From Pinus tabuliformis (lineage: Eukaryota > Streptophyta > Pinopsida > Pinales > Pinaceae), in the NCBI GenBank assembly GCA_031772625.1, contig CM062811.1:647912606-647976605 (forward strand): a stretch of 64,000 nucleotides of DNA. The letters are read 5' to 3'. Shown piece by piece: positions 57,014-64,000 of this stretch (position 1 is the stretch's first letter; each line of letters begins with the position of its first letter). A program made the translations under genes and the position numbers. The notes beneath the pieces were generated by a model, which was not told the DNA's origin, did not search any database, and was given only the letters and a program-made list of their open reading frames with translations.

Positions 57014-59330
57014 TTTGTTTCCAAGTAATTTTTGTATAGCGATAAAACCTACATTAGTAATGAAAACACTTAGATTTTTTTTAATAAAATATTCATTAAA
57101 TTCAAGATCATTTTTAAAAATCTCTTTATAAGAGGTAATTTTAGAAGCAATAGCGAGTGAGCTCTCTAGTAGTTCTCATGATTGCAAGATTAGAACAAGT
57201 CTTATATTAAAATTTTCAGCCACATATTTTCTACTCTCCAACAATAGACTCGATGCTACTTTCATTTTGCACTTGGTTCAAAAAAATATTTAATGGATCT
57301 CAATGTATTCAATGGTTAAAGAAATAGTGGCCTTAAACATAAAGCAACTTCTAGTTCATTAATTATTTTCTTTGAGGTAATGATTTCCCTTTCTTGTCCA
57401 TTTATGTAATACTCGAGAACATCCCCTATTACCTAGTGAAACTTTAAAACTCAAAAAACTTTGATTTCTCCAGTGTTGATGTCATAATTCCATTGCTATA
57501 CTACTTCCTTATTTTTAACATTAACATTTTCAATTTGTAATTTATTGTAATGCCTATCAAATTCACATTGTGTAATGTCTTTGATTCTTCTTCAAAAATA
57601 ATAAGATCTTGATTAGCAAGTTCTTCACTAAGCATTATGTTTTCTAGTATTTGCTCTTAGGTCCAACTAAGGATTTCAATGACAATATCAATCTCAATAT
57701 TTTGAAAATCAATTTGTTCTTCTTGGGATTCCTTAATAGTTTTTCATTTTTCTCTTTGAGTTGATAGGAATAGTATGAGATATGTCAATCGACTTTCTTA
57801 GAGGGTCTTCACCTTCTCCATTACTAGCACTTCCTGTAGCAGATTTCTTCTCCTTATATGTATTTGCTTATCCTTGAATTTTAGAAATTGAAGAGATTTT
57901 ATGAGAATTATTTGGGGACTCGTGGTTAGTATCAGCTATAGGTGTTCCCATTGCTTCTCTTTTTCATTTGTATTGACCAAAGTACTAATATTATCATGGA
58001 GAGGGTTATCTTCATCATCTTCTTCTTCTCGATTCCGAATATCCCCCATTTTCTTCTTCTAATTGCTTATTAATGCTCAAAGAACACCTAATAGAAGTCA
58101 TATGAGGATATTCCATGTAAACCTTTGCAAGAATATACTTGCCTCATTTTCTGAGTGTCAAAAGATGAAGAAATTTCATGTAAATGGACAATAAACTTCA
58201 CTTTGAAATCTTCAATTTTGAAAAGAGTATGAATGAATTGTTTTTTCCTTCTTGTATTATCGAAATATTTCAACAGTGAACAACTTATCAAAAACATAAT
58301 ATGGTAGAAGCATGGGCTTTCCTTCAAAACCAAAGTGTCAAATGTAATAAATAATTTCTTGAAATTGAGAGATGCCTTTTCATGAGAGAAAAGTTTGAGC
58401 CTCATCCAAGAGTTTGCCTATATTAGGACCCAAAACCATCTCCCTAAATTATGTAAAAAATAGAGTTTTGTACTTGATAAAAGTGAAAGGGAGTATTATT
58501 GAATGCCAAAAGTGAGTAGACTCTTTTTCTATATTCACATTTTGAGCATCAAGTAGGTCTTTAAATATTTTTGCATAGACCAAGGCATAAATCAAATAGG
58601 AAGTCATGCAAAACCTCTTTGTACTTTCAAAATTCCCCAATTGTTAGGAAATCTCATTGGATATTATACTAAGATAGTCAAATGCAACTCCCTCATTGAC
58701 TAAATAATAGAGAACATAAAAAACATAACTAGATACATGTTCAGTGGAATCCTGACTAGCAATTCTTACCAAAAGCCATGTAAATTCTTTGTAGGGGTCA
58801 ATTGAAGTATTTACTTGAATTTGGACAACATGAATTGAAGTGGGAGAAAACTTGTTTAAGACACTTTTTAGAAGTTAAATACATCTTCCTCGACTCTTGA
58901 TGAATTCATTTGCTTCAATAATTTTGAAATTTATGTGTGGCATATATAGTCTTAATATTCTTTTGAAAAGGCTTGGCATTAGTTGTACATGATTTTGGCT
59001 AGTTTCTTCAAGGTGAACCATCCTTTTCTTCTTATCAATTTTTTTTACGCACCATGGAACAATGTCCGTGAAGTCAAATACTTTAGGCATGCAACCCGAT
59101 TTTATTATTCTAATCACCTAGGCTTGGTTGGTACTTTGTTTCTCTTATGGTAATTCAAAATACCACTTATATGCAATAAACTAATGAAATTCATGATATT
59201 TCCTTCCGAGTATAGTAACAATATTATGTAATAAGGCTCCTTCTCTATATTCACCATCTTTTGTTTTGGTAGGCTTGAGGTACTCAGTGGTAATAAACTC
59301 TTAATCCAACTTAACGAGGAAAGTAACATT
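57014..59330 (-). pseudogene. Unrecognised degraded coding block, right part
   Basis: Four minus-strand frames in series look like one protein: 59329-59114; 59117-58875 (CMPKVFDFTDIVPWCVKKID, LMPSLFKRILRLYMP); 58640-58449 (NFESTKRFCMTSYLIYALVY, KESTHFWHSIILPF); and 58405-58088 (SLNFKKLFITFDTLVLKES, ISCSLLKYFDNTRRKKQFIH). Acidic, Glu/Lys-rich sequence follows toward 57500. Hydrophobic and charged residues alternate as in a folded protein. Several stops and frame changes break it. I do not recognise a domain. It could be a gag-like or captured ORF of an old element, or a host pseudogene. The copia element at 52630 appears to have landed inside it. Confidence 0.45.
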
Positions 59331-59598
59331 GCATGATACTAAATCCATTAGCCACTTGTAACATTCCATAATGGTGCATTAATGACAAGTGCTTTTCTAA
59401 GGTAACAATTGTATGATCCCTTTATCAAGAACCTACTGAAAATATGATTGTACTAAGAGGGGGGTGTTGAATTAGTATAATGGCCAATTTTAATTAATCC
59501 AAAACACTTCATGCATGTATAATATCAGTCACAAGAACAACATAAATATACACCATGTATATATAATAATTTTTCTTTATTATTAAATGATATTGTAG
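59331..59598. other. Intergenic, no gene seen
   Basis: AT-rich with a short TATATATAATA stretch near 59557-59567. No coding or repeat family recognised. Confidence 0.4.
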
Positions 59599-59756
59599 GC
59601 ACCAACCTACTGTTACATTGATTTTATGGCACCAACTAGAAGGAGGAACCAATCCCATGAGAAATACAAGCACCAACCTGAAATGCTTTACTGGAATCAA
59701 CTGGAAGGAGACACTAGTCCCCAGAGTAATGCAAACACCAACCTGAGTTACAACTT
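59599..59756. repeat. Tandem repeat of about 70 bp, 2.3 diverged copies
   Basis: GCACCAACCT starts at 59599 and 59670, and ACACCAACCT at 59735. Each full unit also holds CAACTRGAAGGAG and an AAATACAA/TAATGCAA end. Confidence 0.65.
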
Positions 59757-60640
59757 ACTTGATTTCTGATTTGATTTGTCTCTCCTCGAGTTTTCCTCTA
59801 CTTCTGCGTACAACATTCAATTGCACTTGGATTGAACAACTTCGAACGTATTCCTTGAATTTATCTTCTGACCTTTTCCATAATCGCATGTCTTCCATGG
59901 AATTCATTTATCGAGCTTATTCTACTCTAAGTCACACATACTTTCTTTTCACTTATTTGTCTTTCTCACTTTTCACACAACCAAGCCAGGCGGATGATCA
60001 TTATGCTACAAAAGCATCATTGTATTAACTGCACTTTCAACCACACTCCAATTTTCCAGAATGTTTTGGTTTATTTATGCCTTTCTAGGAAAACAAAACC
60101 TGGCAAGGCTAACACTCCATGGAGGATGATCTAGAAAACTATGAATTTCCAATTTATTTATATTACTAGAAATCTGATCTAGAGGACCCATATTACTTTC
60201 CATATTTTCTTGGCTCCTCAAGGGCTTATGTTTGCACCTATGTGACCTTTTTAATGTAACCATACTTTTAAGATATTTTAATATATATCCAAATTTGAGT
60301 CCACTTAAATGTAACAAGTTCTTGGACACCCAAATTTCCATGTTAGCTCCAAGTGCTTTGACAACTAACACTTCATGACGTAGGGCTAGGACCATAAGCC
60401 GAGACCAAGAGATTAAACCATGTGCTAAATAATAACCGACTTCTAAAGACATGAAAATTGATCCAATTAAGATCGACGGTGGCTAAGCCATTGTGAGCCC
60501 CCCTCGACTAATTGACCTTTAACAAGTGGGGTCCACAGTTTATCGTACGTGCAAATTAAATATCCTTCACATTTTTAAAGGCACACTAATGATCCCATGA
60601 CCCATTCAAATCTAATGGTGGAGAACACACTTCAACCCCT
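59757..60640. other. Intergenic with an unrecognised 125-codon open frame
   Basis: The minus-strand frame 60452-60075 is open and starts with Met, but shows no domain, signal peptide or repeat that I recognise. It may be chance. The rest has no coding support. A TATA-like CATTTATAGG lies near 60640 on the plus strand. Confidence 0.35.
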
Positions 60641-61022
60641 CATTTATAGGACCGGGGGGGTGGGGTGATTTATCATATACAGTTTACTATTATGCAAAAT
60701 GGTGCTGCCACCTAACACCATATCATCGCTCTACCGCATCATCACTCAACCATATCATTGTTGCCACTTGTCATGTCACACCACCTCGACGTCACTACGA
60801 TGTGTCACTTCCTTCAGCTGCAACATCATCACTCGCCTCTACGGCGAGTCCTATTTCCACCTCCATAGCAAAGTTAATGCTATGGAGGTACCCCTCTGAC
60901 AGCCTCATAGAGCATCATCGACCATACATCATCGAACCATGCATCGTAAACTTTATCTGTCTCCGGCATCCCGCTCCGGCTGCCCATCGAAACCCCCGGC
61001 GACCCTGCCCGCAGCCTCCCAT

Positions 61023-61114
61023 CAGATCGTATTGATGACGGACGGAGATCGTATTGATGACGGACGGGAGAGCGTGGCCTCCACTCAGATCGGATTAATG
61101 ACCGACGGGAGAGC
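61023..61114. repeat. Tandem/interspersed repeat, 3 units
   Basis: AGATCGTATTGATGACGGACGG occurs near 61024 and 61046, and a variant AGATCGGATTAATGACCGACGG at 61087. The last two continue with GAGAGC. Confidence 0.75.
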
Positions 61115-61175
61115 TCATTTACCTCACGCACGAATGGGACCAACTTCCTTCGGCCTTCAAAGTCCCGGCCAGCTC

Positions 61176-61305
61176 ATCTGCAAAACCATCCCTGAGCACT
61201 CCGCGGCGAACAGAACATTATCTGCAAAACCATTCCTGAGCACTCCGCGGCGAACAGAACATTATCTGCAAAACCATTCCTGAGCACTCCGCAGCGAACA
61301 GAACA
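61176..61305. repeat. Three tandem units of 44 bp
   Basis: Units start at 61176, 61220 and 61264 and share TGCAAAACCATYCCTGAGCA and CTCCGCRGCGAACAGAACA with only one or two differences. They are young or homogenised. Confidence 0.88.
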
Positions 61306-61340
61306 GAGGAGACGTTCAATACCTGGAGGATCTGGCCATT

Positions 61341-61817
61341 GGTTATCGAGATTTGCTGTTGGCGAGGTTAGTACATCTGAAGCCTGCGAATTCTTGGTGA
61401 ATTTTAACATCTATTTGGACTCGCCTAACATTCTAATTTGAGCTGCAAATCACTTCATTGAAGTGCAAAATTTTAATCTGGTGTAATAATTTCCGTCATC
61501 ACTGTCTCTGCGTAAAAGACCATTTATCTCCTCTGCGAATTTATGTCCGTTCATCAATCTGTTGATAAAATTGCTGTTTTTGAATTTATTGCTCAGTTAT
61601 GTCCGTTCATCCATCTGGTGTTAAAATTGTTGTTTTTGAATTTACTTTCATTTTGTTCAAATTCGAGGGTTCATAATCTCAGAATTAACAAATATTTTAG
61701 TGACGCCCAAAATTCCATTATTGAGCTCCGCTGGAACTGAATTCCAAAAACTGTATTACACAGTTTCGAGGGTTTTTTTTTTTTTTTTTTCAGCGAGAAT
61801 CAATTATAACTAACTTT
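61341..61817. other. Intergenic, with poly-T run
   Basis: No gene supported. TTATGTCCGTTCATC-AATCTG recurs at about 61541 and 61598, a short diverged duplication. A run of about 20 T lies at 61770-61790. Confidence 0.4.
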
Positions 61818-62159
61818 ATATCAACATAGCATATAGTTTACAATTCAAAATATGCTAAATTTCGCATAATGTGAAAGGTACTGAAGGCGAGAAACCTCTA
61901 ATACGCAGATTCTATTAACATTGAAAATATATATCAAGGGCCATCAAAGAACTCCGTGAGGGCTTCTGCTGTCAGACATCGAGCTCATATATCAACCTAG
62001 CATATAGTTTACAATTCAAAATATGCTAAATTTCGCATAACGTCAAAGGTACAGATGGCGAGAAACCTCTAATACGCAGATTCTATTAACATTGAAAATA
62101 TATATTAACCGACATCAAAGAACTCCGTGAGGGTTTCTGCTGTCAGACATCGAGCTCAA
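61818..62159 (-). repeat. 171-bp tandem duplication over the 3' end of the PMEI-like gene
   Basis: Copies 61818-61988 and 61989-62159 are nearly identical. Shared pieces are CATATAGTTTACAATTC, GCGAGAAACCTCTAATACGC and GTCAGACATCGAGCTCA. The right copy includes the last codons and stop of the pectin methylesterase inhibitor-like frame, so the left copy duplicates the gene's end and 3' UTR. Few differences separate the copies, so the duplication is fairly recent. Confidence 0.85.
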
Positions 62160-62511
62160 ATTCTTCTCCAGTGGCTGCGAATTTGTTGACAAGGGCAAGG
62201 GCATTACTGATTAATTTACTCACTTTCTGCACGCGGGGCGTGACCATGGCCTTAACCCTCCCACTGGCAGGCTGAAAGCCGTCGAGATAGGAGTCCTCGT
62301 TGGTGAGCGCCGCGCTCATCCACGTTTCCACGTTGCTCATCTGAGCCTTGAACGTGTTACGCCTCAAGTGCTTCAGCTCCACCAGAGATTGATGAATCTG
62401 GCCCGTGGTGTCCCCGAAATCCTCAATACAATACACAGTTCGAGGGTTTGCATGATTATCGGATGGATCAAACCCTTGATTGGGCCTCTTGACGCATTTC
62501 CCTCCCCACAA
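62143..62511 (-). pseudogene. Pectin methylesterase/invertase inhibitor domain, C-terminal half
   Basis: Minus-strand frame of 122 codons ending with TGA at 62143. From about residue 27 it reads YCIEDFGDTTGQIHQSLVEL, then SNVETWMSAALTNEDSYLDG and VSKLISNALALVNKF. This is the second half of the PMEI four-helix bundle. The family inhibits pectin methylesterase or invertase in the cell wall or vacuole. The N-terminal hairpin with its two cysteines, helices 1-2 and any signal peptide are absent. The first 25 residues (MWGGKCVKRPNQG...) match nothing, and AT-rich DNA lies upstream. The cysteine before LDGF, conserved as TCLDGF, is Tyr here, so one disulphide would be lost. Both facts point to a pseudogene fragment. 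A diverged upstream exon cannot be ruled out. Confidence 0.75.
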
Positions 62512-64000
62512 ATTTATTACTTTTTAAAATACTTAAGTTAAATCAACACAATTAAATTTTATAGAGAGAAATTAAAAAAATTGAAATATAAATTGTTTTT
62601 CTATTTTTTAATTAATTTTTAAAATTATTTTATTAAAAAATTTATAATTTTAAGTCGTTGAATTAACACAATATTTTACTAAACTAATTAATAAATATGT
62701 AACATAAAATATATTTGAATTACTGAATCTATTAATATACTATTTATTGAATCAGTAAACTAACTAATAAATCAATTTTTGACAACTTTATCCTCTCCCG
62801 GTGAAACTAATCCTCTCTCACATTGATAACTTTTTCATAAAGGGTATCATTATTTGCTTCATTAGATGTCACGAAGACAAAGTGAGAAAGGATACAGTTA
62901 ATGGAACATATTTTCGATATTGGGGGAATGCCTTTTTATTAAACAATGGGTATTTTATGCTTTATGAGCATACTGAGAATGAGTGTTGTTATTTCTTCGC
63001 AGAGGCATTGCAGCTGATGTTACATCATAATTTATTCAACTCTCAGCTCAAACCCAGAGAAAATATCGATGTTTCTATGTCCAGGATTGAAACCGGAAAC
63101 CTTTCCGTCGAGATGCTTTTAATGAGTTTAATCAGGGAATCTTGTCATCATATTTTTCAATTCATTTATATTCCAAAGATGCATCACATTTTGTTGGCCC
63201 AATCAAGGGTTGCCTCATAAATGGATTTAGATTTTGTAGTGTCTTTGACTAATTCTACTTTTAGTCACTGCATACAAATCAAATGCGTTCAGAAGTCAAA
63301 TTTTAGTCAAATATCATATCAGAGCTTACTGGGCAGTCCAAGTACCAGTGGTAATTAGGCTGGGACTTGTATGACTGGTAACAATAAAAGGTCAAAATTA
63401 TAATGTATTGTAACAATGGTGACAGCAATTAAAGTTTGGCATTCTCATCAATTGTATATAGTTGTATAACTAAAACCAGAAATAACGTGAGCCTGTTAAT
63501 TCCATCTAATTGATTGCGTTTAGAAACTCTCTATACACGATTTCATTGAGTATACTATTCTACTTTAGTTTGCTTGAGGTCACTTTTTCTTTTTAAGATT
63601 TGTTTTATGTAAGAATTTTTCAACAGAGTTCATCATTCTCATACTTGTCTCACTACTTATGGAGAGCCTGCCATAATCATTCTCTATTTTATCATGTCCT
63701 TTTATTCCTAAGCCTTGCTATTATATTTTGCAGTTTATTTTTATTTCGAAAGAGATTTTTGAGTCTAGAAAAGCACATACGATTTAAATTGTTATACTCT
63801 GATAAGCTTTGTTATTGCGTTTTGAACTTTATTTTTATTTCTAAAACGGTTTTTGAACAGCTATAAACTGATACGCTGTGCTTGTGGAATGTAGCATGCA
63901 TTTTTTAAATTTCTTTAAATAATTTGTTAGCTGTGTCTGAAAATAATAGTATTTTTGTTGTGCCGGAAAGTAGATTCACGGCAGGTAGGTAGATTTTCCC
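62512..64000. other. Right-end intergenic sequence, no gene supported
   Basis: 62512-62790 is very AT-rich. The plus frame 62801-63220 (139 codons) has no recognisable domain. It contains, on the minus strand, a GGTTTCAATCC box-B-like element near 63090, so it may be a SINE scrap. A diverged direct repeat of about 60 bp (about 63708-63768 and 63800-63860, sharing AAGCYTTGYTATT and TTTATTTTTATTTC) lies near the edge. Confidence 0.4.

Larger units (their letters stand above)
60641..61340. other. GC- and CpG-rich tract with two tandem arrays
   Basis: Much richer in GC and CpG than its surroundings, like a gene 5' region. A run of G near 60653-60660 opens it. Several overlapping frames exist (60939-61283 plus, 61143-60880 minus), but the 44-bp array breaks codon periodicity, so I do not call a gene. 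A short open segment ending YRDLLLAR at about 61375 is followed by a donor-like GTTAGTAC, which could be a lost exon. This is speculative. Confidence 0.4.

Noticed and set aside
60075-60452. 125-codon minus-strand frame as a gene
   Set aside because: No domain, signal or neighbouring exon recognised; listed only as an unassigned open frame.
60939-61283. 114-codon plus-strand frame in the GC-rich tract
   Set aside because: The 44-bp repeat shifts frame at each unit, so the repeated DNA would encode different peptides. This argues against coding.
62801-63220. 139-codon plus-strand frame near the right edge
   Set aside because: No recognisable domain, composition close to the AT-rich surroundings, and a tRNA-like box B on the opposite strand. 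Not enough to call a gene.
63600-63866. 88-codon frame with hydrophobic stretch
   Set aside because: It falls on an AT-rich diverged direct repeat. Phe/Leu richness follows from T-rich DNA.

Overview
The window looks like a repeat-dense stretch of a seed-plant nuclear genome, possibly a conifer or another species with a large genome. Nearly all recognisable coding sequence belongs to plant-type transposable elements: Ty3/gypsy of the Tat and chromovirus kinds, Ty1/copia, LINE, MULE and tRNA-derived SINEs. The only host-type gene remnant is the C-terminal half of a pectin methylesterase/invertase inhibitor. I see no rRNA, no free tRNA gene, no CRISPR and nothing bacterial. The plant call rests on element families and the inhibitor; the species is not resolved.

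Layout. 1-6163 (minus): a Tat-like gypsy element running off the left edge (gag, long leader, PBS, one LTR). 6334 to about 11217 (plus): a chromovirus-like gypsy element with a 2-kb LTR. About 11218-17671 (minus): a second Tat-type element with an extra RNase H between protease and RT. 17672-18887: a degraded, internally repetitive stretch. 19153-20660 (minus): a MULE transposase remnant, then a 30-bp tandem array. 21036-26200: AT-rich sequence with few recognisable features.

The centre is a nest. A LINE (about 26215-47298, plus) is split by two younger elements, each flanked by a perfect 5-bp target duplication: a Tat gypsy at 27300-38113 (ATACT; LTRs about 0.7% diverged) and a Ty1/copia at 40625-46659 (CAAGT; LTRs about 2.2% diverged). 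The LINE frame is continuous across both sites. The Tat element carries a separate RNase H ORF and, on the opposite strand, a roughly 400-codon ORF resembling a plant mobile domain protein with a possible intron. The first minus-strand Tat copy belongs to the same family as this one.

47.3-59.4 kb holds two copies of one tRNA-derived SINE, a DUF4283 remnant, and an unrecognised minus-strand coding block. That block is interrupted by a 4.4-kb gag-only copia element (52630-57008, TSD AAGTA, LTRs roughly 9% diverged). 59.4-64 kb is the most gene-like end: a GC-rich tract with tandem repeats, and the inhibitor pseudogene with a 171-bp tandem duplication over its 3' end.

No set of genes here forms a cellular pathway. 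The best candidate for something under-described is the antisense ORF inside the 27.3-38.1 kb element.
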